DNA from: Dermanyssus gallinae | Lineage: Eukaryota > Arthropoda > Arachnida > Mesostigmata > Dermanyssidae | Length of the DNA: 64,000 nt | NCBI GenBank assembly: GCA_003439945.1 | Contig: QVRM01006824.1 | Coordinates: forward strand, 248,001 to 312,000 | Direction: 5' to 3' | Shown here: positions 53,029 through 62,003 of the stretch, piece after piece | Layout: every line of letters begins with the position of its first letter | Position numbering within the stretch: position 1 is the first letter of the stretch | Notes under the pieces: generated by a model | The model's database searches: none | Told to the model about the DNA's origin: nothing | The model's input: only the letters and a program-made list of their open reading frames with translations | Translations under genes and position numbers: made by a program

Positions 53029-53356
53029 ACGTTTATTGATCGTTTAATTATATGTGTAGACTGGTTACGTTCTGCCCTTTGCAGCCTTGTTTGGATCAGA
53101 TGCACCGTGGGATATATATATATATATATACACATATGTGAATCACAATGAGACTTCTTACCTGGACAAGAAAGCAGGTGGCCGAAATGACTCCCTGAGA
53201 TTCCGCGACCTTCTCGCGAGTATTCTTGCACAGGTCAATTCCGTAGAGACCACGTTCGATAAACATCGGCATGAACTTTTTGATAGCACGTAGTGTATAA
53301 AAGTAACATACCGTCGACATGCCGATATTAACCGCGAGGGGGAAGAACGTCTCCAT
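39383..53356 (-). CDS. DPAGT1: UDP-GlcNAc:dolichyl-phosphate GlcNAc-1-phosphotransferase (DPAGT1/ALG7), nine exons
   Basis: Coding exons in order of transcription: 53356-53162, 46343-46192, 45666-45554, 45428-45328, 42601-42443, 40897-40793, 40604-40525, 40146-39959, 39489-39383. Every junction is GT-AG and all phases agree: 1200 nt, 399 residues plus stop (human about 408). The product is a multi-pass endoplasmic reticulum membrane enzyme that makes GlcNAc-PP-dolichol, the first step of N-glycan precursor assembly and the target of tunicamycin. Conserved features: [11 protein letters not shown] (about 51-61), [20 protein letters not shown] with the metal-binding Asp pair (108-109), [21 protein letters not shown] (175-187), [12 protein letters not shown] (241 onward) and IPCPRHRLP (290-298), the nucleotide-binding HRxP segment. 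The ATG at 53356-53354 is the in-frame start; a short overlapping upstream frame begins a few codons earlier in another frame. Introns hold several transposons, mostly on the opposite strand. Confidence 0.95.
39959..40146 (-). CDS. DPAGT1: DPAGT1 exon 8
   Basis: Encodes residues about 302-364 including [20 protein letters not shown] and [15 protein letters not shown], equivalent to the N-N-M-T-L-I-N-L block of DPAGT1. Phase 2 in, phase 1 out (AAAG/GTAACC). Confidence 0.9.
40525..40604 (-). CDS. DPAGT1: DPAGT1 exon 7
   Basis: Encodes residues 276-301: [20 protein letters not shown] then RLPAYD. The PCPRHRxP segment is a signature of the family. Donor GC/GTAAGT, phase 2. Confidence 0.92.
40793..40897 (-). 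CDS. DPAGT1: DPAGT1 exon 6
   Basis: Encodes residues 241-275: [40 protein letters not shown] and L-G-H-F-S-K-T/A are invariant in the family. Phase 0 at both ends. Confidence 0.93.
41955..42368. mobile_element. MITE copy B (about 414 bp) in DPAGT1 intron 5
   Basis: Left end GTTTGGCAGAACACGGTAAA through AATGGAAAAAGGGGGCGGAA; right end is its imperfect inverted copy (CTCCCCCTCCTTCAATGG ... CTTGCCGAGTTCTACCAAAC). The interior matches copy A at 22738-23270. The 16-base word AAATAAGTACATACGG flanks it on both sides (41917-41932 and 42372-42387). Confidence 0.75.
42443..42601 (-). CDS. DPAGT1: DPAGT1 exon 5
   Basis: Encodes residues 188-240: [19 protein letters not shown] to [19 protein letters not shown] and Y-P-S-R/K fit the family. 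Phase 0 in and out; the donor is AAG/GTTCGT. Confidence 0.92.
42815..45230 (+). mobile_element. R1-like LINE in DPAGT1 intron 4, degraded
   Basis: From left to right: an ORF1-like charged segment in several frames (42815-43390, for example [20 protein letters not shown]), a [11 protein letters not shown] block (KAPGPDG-like, 43690), [20 protein letters not shown] with [14 protein letters not shown] (43765-43880), [35 protein letters not shown] (44040-44085), [20 protein letters not shown] (44270-44330) and [19 protein letters not shown] (about 44850-44910). These are R1-clade reverse transcriptase blocks and the usual C-terminal H/Y-x-x-Q-x-L-T-G-H/Y-G motif. The endonuclease region is missing and the catalytic box is YAND. 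It is antisense to DPAGT1. Confidence 0.75.
45328..45428 (-). CDS. DPAGT1: DPAGT1 exon 4
   Basis: Encodes residues 154-187: [20 protein letters not shown] and [13 protein letters not shown], the most conserved stretch of the enzyme. Donor GAG/GTATGT, phase 0. Confidence 0.94.
45554..45666 (-). CDS. DPAGT1: DPAGT1 exon 3
   Basis: Encodes residues 116-153: [20 protein letters not shown] and [14 protein letters not shown]. Phase 2 in, phase 1 out (GGCG/GTAAGT). Confidence 0.94.
46192..46343 (-). CDS. DPAGT1: DPAGT1 exon 2
   Basis: Encodes residues 66-115: [11 protein letters not shown], then [20 protein letters not shown] with the Asp108-Asp109 pair. Donor AG/GTTCGT, phase 2. Confidence 0.94.
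46344..47135. other. DPAGT1 intron 1, proximal part
   Basis: AT-rich sequence without recognised gene or repeat. Confidence 0.35.
47136..47350 (+). repeat. tRNA-derived SINE, best-preserved copy (family member 2)
   Basis: Begins with a tRNA-like head: TCTAGGTGACTAG (A-box region) and GGTTCGATCCC (B box at 47196-47206), followed by a tRNA-unrelated body with GATGATAAACCATACCGCTA, AGAGTCAGCGGCCATGTTGC, CACAA, ACCCTAGATATCTTAACATG and CCTCGGTGCACTGAA. The same order is found on the minus strand at 7778-7990. A start at about 47136 is estimated from the alignment with that copy. Confidence 0.7.
47351..48049. other. DPAGT1 intron 1, non-coding
   Basis: Nothing recognised apart from short A- and T-rich runs. 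Confidence 0.35.
48050..50660 (+). mobile_element. Full-order but decayed LINE (endonuclease, reverse transcriptase, C-terminal zinc-binding segment)
   Basis: In order: [14 protein letters not shown] (about 48090-48130), [20 protein letters not shown] (48215-48280), IGDFNAHL (about 48415-48440, endonuclease), [10 protein letters not shown] (about 48660-48690, endonuclease His), [20 protein letters not shown] (49045-49100), [20 protein letters not shown] (about 49495-49550), [18 protein letters not shown] (49655-49705, catalytic box altered to EDN), [14 protein letters not shown] and [20 protein letters not shown] (49962-50020), ending with [14 protein letters not shown] (about 50580-50620). 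Frame breaks occur every few hundred bases. The style resembles LINEs I know from ticks. Confidence 0.78.
51473..52724. mobile_element. Long-terminal-inverted-repeat (fold-back type) element
   Basis: The left arm (51473 to about 51790: ATATTGCAACAGGGAC, TGCCATTGGTGT, CGTATATCGTTGCGATAATG, AATGAATGCGACTGCCTCGG, AGCTCAATCGCTTTC, AACCACGGACGAG) reappears inverted at about 52425-52724 with roughly 85-90% identity by eye. The 630-bp middle has no transposase-like frame and includes a 31-bp tandem pair (GACAAAATGAACTGCCTAA at about 51927 and 51958) and the (AT)n tract 52378-52417. No clear target-site duplication seen. Confidence 0.8.
52378..52417. repeat. (AT)n microsatellite inside the fold-back element
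   Basis: About 40 bases of AT dinucleotides. Confidence 0.95.
52966..53024. repeat. (AT)n microsatellite in DPAGT1 intron 1
   Basis: About 59 bases, interrupted once (ATGTAT). A shorter tract at about 53111-53130 lies 30 bases inside the intron from the exon 1 donor. Confidence 0.95.
53162..53356 (-). CDS. DPAGT1: DPAGT1 exon 1
   Basis: Encodes residues 1-65, [20 protein letters not shown] to [13 protein letters not shown]. The first hydrophobic helix and the K/R-V-A/P-E-S-Q-G-V-I-S motif match DPAGT1. Donor CAG/GTAAGA, phase 0. Confidence 0.9.
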
Positions 53357-54790
53357 TGTTGTGTACAACCATTCGAGCGTATACTACACCGAATAGAAAA
53401 GGAAAATCCAAAACAACAAAGAGAAGGGAGGGGGATTTAAAGTTTTGATGTGCCTGTATAAAGCAGTGGTGCGCCACCGACTGCGGAGAAGAAATGAACC
53501 GGCTTTTTCTGTATTGAGTAGATGTTCGCCGTAGTGTTGTTATTGTTGTTGTTGCTGCTGCTGCTGCTGTTTTTGTTGTGTTTTTCTTGGCGCACCCGTA
53601 GGCGGAGCACCGAGCTGGCTTTCGGCGTGCCGGGAGACGTTCGATTCCGTCGTGATACTGTCCAACTGTCGCCGCCAGCTCCACCATTAGGCAACCCCGA
53701 CAACAGCCGGTGGTCAGCGTGTATGTTCTATTCGACGCGCGATCTCTGACGTGGCCTCCTCGACTTTCGCTCGCATCGTCTGTGACGGCCACGCCAGCAG
53801 CAGCAGCAGCCTCTATCTTCGGCTATATACTATTCGAACTACCTAAAGAGAGGATTAGCGCTGACACGAGACAGTTGCAATACAAAACGACTGTTGAGTC
53901 TACCTATCTGTCCCTTGCATTGTTTCTGCACGGCGGAGACATCTGCAATGACGTATATCATCATACGATTTAGGATTCGGGGTGAGCGAGCAAACGCGGG
54001 AGAAATGGAGGGAGGGGGAGAGGGAATACTAGTATTCATTCACCAAGCGACCAACTGTAGTAGCAGCAGCAGCAAGGATCGCTCCAGATAACGGCGTCGA
54101 CGACGATCGACATCATGGTCGACAACGACAATGACTCTGACATGGGGACATTTACCTATAGACTACTCCTACTACTACTACCTCCTAGTCTTCGCCTGCT
54201 TCCCTTCACCGAACCCTGTGTTTATTATCCGTTCTGGTGGCGTAGTGGCCTCACCGCAAACACGAATTCAACTTGCGTAAGTTGGCTCTTGTAGTCAAAG
54301 AAATCACTTGGCGAATTTGACAAATGCCTCTAGACCAGCAGCAGCTGCAGCAGCAGCAGCAGCAGCAACAGCCGCATTCAGAAACCGTAAAAGGGTGGTG
54401 GTTTTGGTAGTCGGACACTTTGTTTGCCGCCAAGTATGAATGCCACCACCACCACCTCGATGTCATTGTGTTTGTGTTGCTTGTCGTTACTTGTCGCGGT
54501 CCTCGCCGGCGCCGCAGCACACCTAGCATGGACGACACGGATGGCTGGCCGGCTGGCCGGCTGACCGTCGGACGAACGGACTGACGGACGGACGGACAAA
54601 CAAACGAACAGTCAGACAGACAAGAACGGAGGGAAGAAGGGACTGAACGGGGGGAGAGTTGGGATGGAGGGTACTTGTAGAGAGAGGAGGGCGGGCCTTA
54701 AGGGAACGCCGGGCGGGCTGCTGCTAGGTAGGTAGGTAGGTCCCTCGACTACAGGAGTCCTTCTTGTTGTCGTTTCCGCACAAACCTAAA
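53357..54790. promoter_or_regulatory. 5' flank of DPAGT1, rich in trinucleotide repeats
   Basis: No credible protein. Simple repeats include (TTG/CTG)n at about 53538-53575, (AGC)n at about 53792-53805, 54061-54075 and 54338-54368, (ACC)n at about 54441-54455 and GGAC-type repeats at about 54580-54600. The general character matches the region upstream of the MTMR gene. It should contain the DPAGT1 promoter and perhaps that of NXT. Confidence 0.4.
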
Positions 54791-54892
54791 ATGGCAGAAG
54801 CTGGAGCGGCACGAATCGCTCTGACCGCAGCTGCAGCTTTGTTTACACTGCTGCCAAATAACCGCTTAACGTGCGTGATACTACTACGTTAG
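54791..54892 (+). other. Short ATG-initiated frame, possible first exon of uncertain gene
   Basis: ATGGCAGAAGCTGGAGCGGC opens a 33-codon Ala-rich frame with good start context (CTAAAATGG). AAC/GTGCGT inside it would be a usable donor of a type also used by AGGF1. No acceptor is linked to it, so coding status is open. Confidence 0.2.
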
Positions 54893-55194
54893 AGTTATGT
54901 GCAAATCATGACTAAAGCTCTAGAACATATGGTTGTCGAGTAATACGTTAATAAGACACTGCATTTGTACTATAAGTCATTTTCTCTTGATGAAGAGCCT
55001 ATTTGTATAATTATTATTGTTGTTTAGTTGTTATTTACATAAGTTTGGTTAAGTAGCACCTTGGAGTAACAACGTGTCATGGGTTCTCTAACTCAGATTA
55101 ACCCAGTTCAACATGTGCCCAAACAGTTGCTGCATTTTCTTATTGAATGTTGAGCGACAGCCTCTGACGCAGAATTCCTGCTGAGAATGCTCTT

Positions 55195-55480
55195 GAGTCT
55201 TCCTTGGCTTTATATATATTATATATATATATCTATATATATATATTGTATATATATATACATATATATATAGATGATAGAGGGAGTTAGAGATAGATAT
55301 ATAGATATAAGAGTATATATATAGTAGATAGATATATAGAATAGATAGATATATATAGATATATATATATATGAGATTTACAGATGGATATATAGAGAGT
55401 TAGATATATATTATATATATACATATGTATATATATATATATATTATATATATATTATATATATATATATTGTATATACG
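55195..55480. repeat. Compound AT/GATA microsatellite region
   Basis: Almost 290 bases built from TATA and GATA/TAGA repeat units with small variations. Confidence 0.9.
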
Positions 55481-55930
55481 TGACATCTCGAACGAGAGAG
55501 CAGTGCATGCATAGTATTGCTTGCTCAGCACGTCTTTAAAGCTAATTTTAACATAAAAGAAAACATGGGTATGCAATGGCCACATTACTTAAATGCTAAG
55601 TTGGCTGTCATAGAAGGTATACGCAGCAGACTGTATTTGTTGCACGGCGGCAATCGCGGATCGCGCGACGGCGCCAAGTTTAAAGAGCGCGCTTGCGGCC
55701 CTACCCTCTCTCACCGCCAAAACAGCAGTCAAGCAGTCGGCCTGCTCACTGTCAGCTGTTGTCAGTGAAACGAATCTTTGCGGAATGTTCCATAAGTTCA
55801 TCGAGAATGCGCTGAGCGACACAAAGGCCGGCACTGGAACCTCTCGTCTATTGGTTACGATCACTCGCGAAGAACTTCGGGTTTATCCTAACTTATTACT
55901 ACTGTGCGATACAATTCGAACAGACGTAGA

Positions 55931-56050
55931 ATGTCGCTAAAGGACCCGATCGCGACAGCTTCTAAGGCTGGCACTGACTTTGCACGGATATTCTACAAAA
56001 CGTTGGACGAGAAACGCCATCTACTTGGCAACATTTACCAAGAGGATGCG
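55931..56050 (+). CDS. NXT1: NXT exon 1
   Basis: Residues 1-40, MSLKDPIATASKAGTDFARI then FYKTLDEKRHLLGNIYQEDA. Phase 0 end; the donor GTGGGT is slightly atypical. Confidence 0.88.
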
Positions 56051-56080
56051 GTGGGTACAGCAGTCATCATTTATTTCCAG

Positions 56081-56122
<42 letters not shown>

Positions 56123-57842
56123 GGTGTTAACTATTCGTTTGGTTCGATCTAGTCTTTGAGGCGAGTATTATAAAAAATGCTAGTCGTAACATATTATTGG
56201 CTATAGATTATGTAGATGTGTGTTGAAAAATAAGTACAAAAGCAAGTGTATTATAGAGCAATGTTCTAAAATTCAGTTGACTAAACCGCTCATTATAAGA
56301 TAAATTTGGCCGGCTTATGTATGATCTCAATAATTGTAAAATGATGTTTTTTACTGATGTGACTAGTAGCATATATATTGTTCTTTAATATTATGCCGAT
56401 CGGTTGTAAGGTATATTATATGTACTATTAATTGTAGCAGATTTTACCTCTATTCTACATTTGAAAGGTGTGTTAAGTGTTCAACAAAAAAATATATATA
56501 TAAATATGTAGCCAGTATGTTACTATCAATTGATGTGGAGGACGTGTTTTAAGTGTTGAATTTTGTGAAACCTTTTGATTTTGCTCTTATAAATACAACG
56601 ACGTTAGCAAGTTATATGGAATGGAAATCCCTACGTGGGTAAAGACGCCATCCACAAGTTCTATACATCGCTGCCGCACTCAGAGACGTCGCTGTTGAAT
56701 GTAGACGCCCAGCCCATCATTTCAAAGTTTCAAGAAGGCAAACCGACTGTAATCGTCACCTGCGCCGGCGATCTCAGGTACACAATTGATTCTGCATTGT
56801 TTTGTAGAGGCGGTGTTCTGTTATTTCTTGGTAATGGCAAATAACATTCACTTCCTGTCTTTGATTTACCTAAATTGATCACCATCTATAAAAACTGAGG
56901 ATTTGCAACAATGCTTTTGCTGGTGAATTTCTATTTGTATATATATATATATAGATTCCGGCACGACACAAATATTTTCTACTAAATTTCCTTTAACACG
57001 CATATTAAATAAACAAAAACGGGATTGTGAATATTACTAGGTTACTTCAAAATAATTACGTGTTTGTTCAAGGACGAACCTTGCACCAAGTGATATGAAC
57101 AAACTGAATTCTTATGCGTAGTAAATACTCAATCAATCATTAAGAAGATGTGACACCCAGAAAACTTCCGTTGCGTGTTGAGGCACTGCATGTCTACCGC
57201 GCACGAATTACAATTTTTTAAAGGATTTATTTGAAAGGAGCCGTGGCCTTGTGTGTTGAATCATATAACGTGGTACTGCCACGATATGTTTATGAAGCCA
57301 AACTTGTTTAGCTTAGGTGATTTATATGCAGCGTCTGTGGAGAATGCGATATTGAAGGTTATGCTATGCTCATGTGCAGCACATTTCTAAAACATCCGTA
57401 ACGGCAAGAATTGCTATGTGCTGAAGTGCTAAGCCAATATATTTTGATAACTAACTTTTAAATCACATAACCTAACTAGTGATTATTTTAATGCCATAAT
57501 AGCCATAAGGAAGTATGAGCCATAATACTACTTTATGGCTCAAGTTCAATTATTTCTACCGATAGGTATTTAGGTTTATTATTTATTAGTTTTCGCGTGT
57601 ACACACGATTTTACAAAAATAATAAGTACTTCTAGAAATTGACAAAAACAAGTACTTCTGGAAGAAGCTCGACATCATCGCAAAGTATCTATGCTAAAAC
57701 GAATTCAATCCTTCTGCTTACGGCTTTCAGATTGAAAGGTTTACAAGGTGCAGGTTTTACGGAAAACTTCATTGTGACGTCGGAAGGATCAACCTGGAAG
57801 GTACTGCGAGACACGTTTCGTTTCCACGAGCCCGCACCCTGA
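55931..57842 (+). CDS. NXT1: NTF2-related export protein (NXT1/NXT2, p15), three exons
   Basis: Exons 55931-56050, 56608-56777 and 57731-57842, phases 0 and 2, give 402 nt (133 residues plus stop), near the usual 140 of the family. The NTF2-like fold is evident: FARIFYKTLDEKRHLLGNIY (about 17-36), VIWNGNPYVGKDAIHKFYTS, LPHSETSLLNVDAQPI, PTVIVTCAGDLR and ENFIVTSEGSTWKVLRDTFR with FHEPAP at the end. p15/NXT pairs with the mRNA export receptor NXF1/TAP at the nuclear pore. The ATG at 55931 is the only in-frame one. Donors are GCG/GTGGGT and CAG/GTACAC; acceptors ACGTTAG and GGCTTTCAG. Compared with vertebrate NXT the loop before the last strands is shorter. NXT1 and NXT2 cannot be told apart here. 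It is divergent from DPAGT1. Confidence 0.92.
56608..56777 (+). CDS. NXT1: NXT exon 2
   Basis: Residues 41-96: QVIWNGNPYVGKDAIHKFYT to VTCAGDLR. Contains the W-N-G-N signature of NXT proteins. Confidence 0.92.
57731..57842 (+). CDS. NXT1: NXT exon 3
   Basis: Residues 97-133: LKGLQGAGFTENFIVTSEGS then TWKVLRDTFRFHEPAP and TGA. One base from this exon completes the phase-2 Arg codon. Confidence 0.9.
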
Positions 57843-57981
57843 GGCGATGATACCTCGGTCCGCTCTTCTCCTGAGACATACAGTCGCCTGGAATGGCAGG
57901 CAGGCATGCGCTTCTCTGTGCCTGTAAATTGTAAACTACATTGTGTATCGCTCCGTACTATGTAATTATTGAATTAATAAA
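57843..57981 (+). terminator. NXT 3'UTR with AATAAA signal
   Basis: AATAAA at 57976-57981 lies 134 bases after the stop codon. Confidence 0.6.
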
Positions 57982-58640
57982 TCACGCAACTATGAAGTAC
58001 GTTACATTTACTCGTTTTAACTTATTGGAAACGATGTAGGTCGTAGCGTATGCTTGAATACTAAAAATGAATTTTTGTCAAGTGTGTTTATCCACACGCT
58101 ACGAATATGATACTATTATTATTATAGCTGTGAATGCGGCGTTACCATAGCCTGTAAGAGGCTTCATTTTTAAACAGTGCGTTAACAACCGATACGTCCG
58201 GATCCAGCCTAATCCTAACCTTGCACTCTGCCTAGTATTTATTTTCGTTTGTCATCTGCGAGTCGTTGCTAACCAACGCCTTGCCTGACATTTTATGTGT
58301 TAAGGGCAGCTACGTAACAAATTGATTCCAAGTCTAGTGCGTTTCCTAATCTAATGTCACATTCACCTACATACTTTATTAACCCTTAAGTATGCCCCAA
58401 GGGATAGCTTAATGTACAGCACTTAACTCTATCTCTTTCGTAGCGCTCTCATATATCTTTAATAGTCTGAGTACCCGTAATTGTATGCGATGCCAGGCTA
58501 GACACCCACAGTCTCCCAGAGTTATAGTATCGCTTTTTTTTCATTAAATGGGGGAATTCAGTTATACATGTGCTTCCGATTTTATTAATGGAGAGAGTGT
58601 TACTCAACACTGCATATTTGGACATACGTAAAAAATCTTA
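57982..58640. other. Intergenic, nothing recognised
   Basis: AT-rich sequence without homology noticed. Confidence 0.35.
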
Positions 58641-60010
58641 CAAAGCGGATCTCTTTAACAGGTGTATATAAATAGTTCGTTTGCACCTGGCATATGGTCT
58701 TACTCCTTTGCGGCTTACTGACTAACTATACCTACTCCTTTTGGCTTACCCGTAGCACACTGTCCTCCGGCTCGAGCATTATCTTCAACAAGTTGTGTGA
58801 TGTCAGCGGGTCCTTTTCCAGCATTCTGGCTAACGCTATCCTCGCTAGAAGGTTCCATGACAGCATCCTGGCTATGACCAGGAGGGCTTCAGTCGACATC
58901 ATCCGATTCGCCTGGCTTACCCCGGATTCGGGATTCCGGGTATCGTTCATGAAGCGCCAGGTTCGGAGAGAGCCGTTGGGCCACGTGCTTCACGTGTGCA
59001 GATCCGATCAGTTCTGTGTCTAGCATGAACCCAAGTTACTTTGACTTCTTTCTGATTTCTATAGGGTGGTCGGCCATTTCGAGGTCATCGCCGGTCGTCG
59101 TCTTGCTGTCTGTTAGGCACATCGTCGCCGTCGTGTCAGGCGCGAGTTTAGAGTAATGGAACTCCATCCACTCGGGCGCTATTGGTAACGCCTCACTGGT
59201 GGCGCATTCCAGGGATCTTTCGCGCCTGGTCGTAACCATAAGTCCTAAAATCGATTCTGTGGGACTCTGGGGCGGTAACCTCGTACCCCTAACATTTTTC
59301 GGGCTGACTCTCGGCCAACATTTAACGTCCATGGAATTGTTTTCGTATTGCTTCGTAAGACGAACTCCGTAAAACAACAGTGCAACGGCTGGGCCCGAGC
59401 ATCTATGTGTCGCAAGGCGCACGCGAATGCACCACACCACCGGGCTCGACAACCTTGTACATTGGCCTTCTGCAACTAGATCTCTCTCACCCAGGTAGAA
59501 TGAAATCATTCGATGAAAGTAGGGGTAATTGTCCTTCATCTCCGTCGCCTCCACATTCACTTTTGGTCACAACAATTGATTGTGTTGAAGTCATTTTTGA
59601 CATTTTTTTTATTGAATATATGTTACAACCATTTTCAGCGGAACTACACTCGTTTTACTTCGTTGAAAATGGATGCATTTTTAACATCTAGGAGGATCAG
59701 AAGTACCAATCACCTCGTTTTGAAAGTCTTAGTGGTATCCTCACGCGCCCGTTGCAATATCCTCTTTAGAGCCCCCAGTGTGGATCTGCCTTTCCGGGAA
59801 CCGTACTGGGCATCTTTTTTGTGCTGACTCTCAGCCAACACTTAAAGTCTACAGAATTGTATTCGCGTTTCTTCGTATTGACCGTAGAAGACACTTAGAA
59901 CCCCATAAATACATATGTGCAACTGTGGTAGTCGAACCCTTGCACCTATGCGTCTTCTCCGGTCGCAAGGCGCCCGCGAATGCATGATGCCACCGGTATT
60001 TAGTTGTAGT
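58640..60010 (-). mobile_element. R1-like LINE fragments, probably two overlapping copies
   Basis: On the minus strand AQYGSRKGRSTLGALKRILQ and LVLLILLDVKNAS (about 59805-59675) are reverse transcriptase fingers and palm. SEALPIAPEWMEFHYSKLAP and DDLEMADHPIEIRKKSK followed by LGFMLDTEL (59210-59020) are the post-catalytic part. A block of about 160 bases occurs twice (about 59293-59450 and 59823-60000), which suggests two inserted copies. All frames are broken. Confidence 0.6.
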
Positions 60011-60379
60011 CTATCTACAATAACGTTTTCCAAGATCCAAGGCCGGCTCACTCTGGCGAAGCTGGAAACCCTAAATAGGTTGCTTTTTGGTTTTACTTTT
60101 TTGTGATCTTTGCCATCCCTGTTCAGGGCATCTAACTCTTCCCCCACACTATCCCCGTGGTGCCACCTTTTGATCAGCATGCGCCGCTGATAATAATTTT
60201 GCCTGAGTTTAAAAAGGCCTGGAAGCCTGTTCCGTCGCTGGGTTAGGTACGTCCCCTAAGAAAGGATGGTTAAGAAGAGTTTTGTTGCGCCTGGCGGTCC
60301 AAGCCCTCTTAAGTGACTGACCAGTTCTAGAACTGCAAGCGTAGCGGCAAACATACATCTACGAGTGCTTCTCTGAAAT

Positions 60380-61834
60380 TGTGAGAAACTTAACGGGGCA
60401 ATGGATCTTGCACGTGACGAGATGTTTAAGTCGGATGACATTGCACTCCTCACGGAGACATTTCAGCGGGACGAACTGCATATCAGTGATGTGCGGGGGT
60501 TTCACCAGCTGGGTGTATTACCTGCGGTAGGTCTTCCCCTACCTGTGGGTGGGTTATTTATCTACGTACATGAACGCTTACCACCGATGCAATGCGTCAG
60601 GGAGGATGAATACTGCGTGGTGCTCTCCTCTGGGAGCGTAAACGTCGCTGCATTCTATTTCCTATCCAGATTTGATTCCGCGGAGGTTGCTGAGACGGTG
60701 AGCTTTGAACTTTCAGGGTTAAACCTGACCATGCCAACTATCGTCGGCGGTGATTTCAATGCTAGAATCGTCTGCGACCAACGATGATAAAGGCGAGGTG
60801 CTGCTTCAGGTAATGGAACATATTGTTATGATATGCAAAGACTATGCATATTTAAGTCACAATGGAAGCAGCGTTATCACATGTTGTTTCACAATTTTGT
60901 CAGCCGTAAAATTGAAAGATTGGATGTTCTCGATGAAGCGACCCAAAAACACCAGCCAGTGTTGGCTGGCCGTTATAGATGTTTCCGATACTTGGCGAGA
61001 ACGATATAACCTGCCGCTGGTCTGCAATGAGACGGAATAATCTATCTCTTTTGGACAGAGCAGTGAACGGTCGCCCGTGGTACTCACGAGCCTGCTGCCT
61101 CGCCTACGGTGAAATGCTTGGATCCAGTCACTCCCTCTCTTGGCAGAAACTCTTTGTGATTTGTTTAATGAAATTATGAAGAGGGGGCGGATGCCCAAAG
61201 TCTGGCATGTCGCCAAGCTTTATCTTCTGTTCAAGAGTAGGCATGATGATGTCAAACAAGATTCAAATCTCTATCGTGGAGTGGCGTCAGAATGCACATT
61301 AAAATAGATTTTCTGTAAGTTGGTTATTCGGCGGAGGGTGGCTCTCTTCTGAGTGTAATAGCAAGTTTATTTTAGGAGGACACTTTATTAGTAGACGGTG
61401 AGCAGAATGTATTGGATATTAAGCAAAATGTGAGAACTCTGCAAGAAGACCCGCTAAGCTGCGTTTCGTTTACACCTCTCCTTGCTGACCTCGTCGGTTA
61501 TATCCGACAGGAGTACCAAAAAGCCGTGGTTGTGATGTATGCAAATTATATCGTGGTCGCTCATCGCGACCTAGGTGCCATCAAGTGCACACCTCTATGA
61601 TAGAGGTGTTCCTTGTCTCGAATAGACTAGAGATAAATTCCAGGAAGACCAAAGCCATACAGTTCAGGCATGGAAGTCGATTGGCTGCCAGAGACGTTAT
61701 ACGTTGCCGCGGTCAACCATTGAAGTTTGTTAACTCTTTCCAGTATCTTCGGGTTCATTATACAGGAACGACGTCTACAGCGCGTATAAACGAAACATTA
61801 CGGAAGGCACTTGTCTCTCTTTACGAAGAAGTAG
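60380..61834 (+). mobile_element. LINE with endonuclease and reverse transcriptase, decayed and interrupted
   Basis: Opens with an apurinic endonuclease-like domain: DDIALLTETFQRDEL (60433-60480), VGGLFIYVHERLPP, IVGGDFNARI (about 60738-60770) and YLSHNGSSVITCCF. Reverse transcriptase follows: LQEDPLSCVSFTPLLADLVG (about 61440-61500), VVVMYANYIVVAHRD (61528-61572, catalytic box altered to YANY), RLEINSRKTKAIQFRHGSRL (61627-61685) and FVNSFQYLRVHYTG. Similarity to the 8.6-9.3 kb fragment shows the same family. The homology stops at the putative LTR start at 61835. Confidence 0.78.
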
Positions 61835-61985
61835 TGTTAGGGTGCCTCAGACTTAACGAACGCACTAGACATAGCGCGGTTCCTAGACGTACCACACTTG
61901 GCGGGGCATCCGAGCTAGAAGACCGCTCACGCGTTTCAAATAAAGTTTAACCGCCAGTTGTACTTCAACCACGGTCTCGTTAACA
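61835..61985 (+). repeat. Putative 5' LTR (151 bp) of a Ty3/gypsy-type element
   Basis: The segment starts TGTTAGGGTGCC exactly where the LINE homology ends, contains AATAAA at 61939-61944 and ends ...GTTAACA immediately before TGGCGCAGTCG, which has the form of a tRNA primer-binding site. The right-hand LTR lies outside the window, so the boundaries rest on these signals alone. Confidence 0.5.
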
Positions 61986-62003
61986 TGGCGCAGTCGATAA
62001 AGA
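61986..62003 (+). other. Putative primer-binding site
   Basis: TGGCGCAGTCGATAAAGA directly follows the proposed LTR. Primer sites of LTR elements start with TGG, complementary to the CCA end of a tRNA. Confidence 0.45.

Noticed and set aside
53328..53792. 154-codon minus-strand frame upstream of DPAGT1
   Set aside because: It lies in another frame over repeat-rich 5' flank and overlaps the DPAGT1 start; at most its last 15 codons are an upstream open frame.
55195..55480. CRISPR-like or satellite array
   Set aside because: It is a compound AT/GATA microsatellite with no spacer structure, and the genome is eukaryotic.
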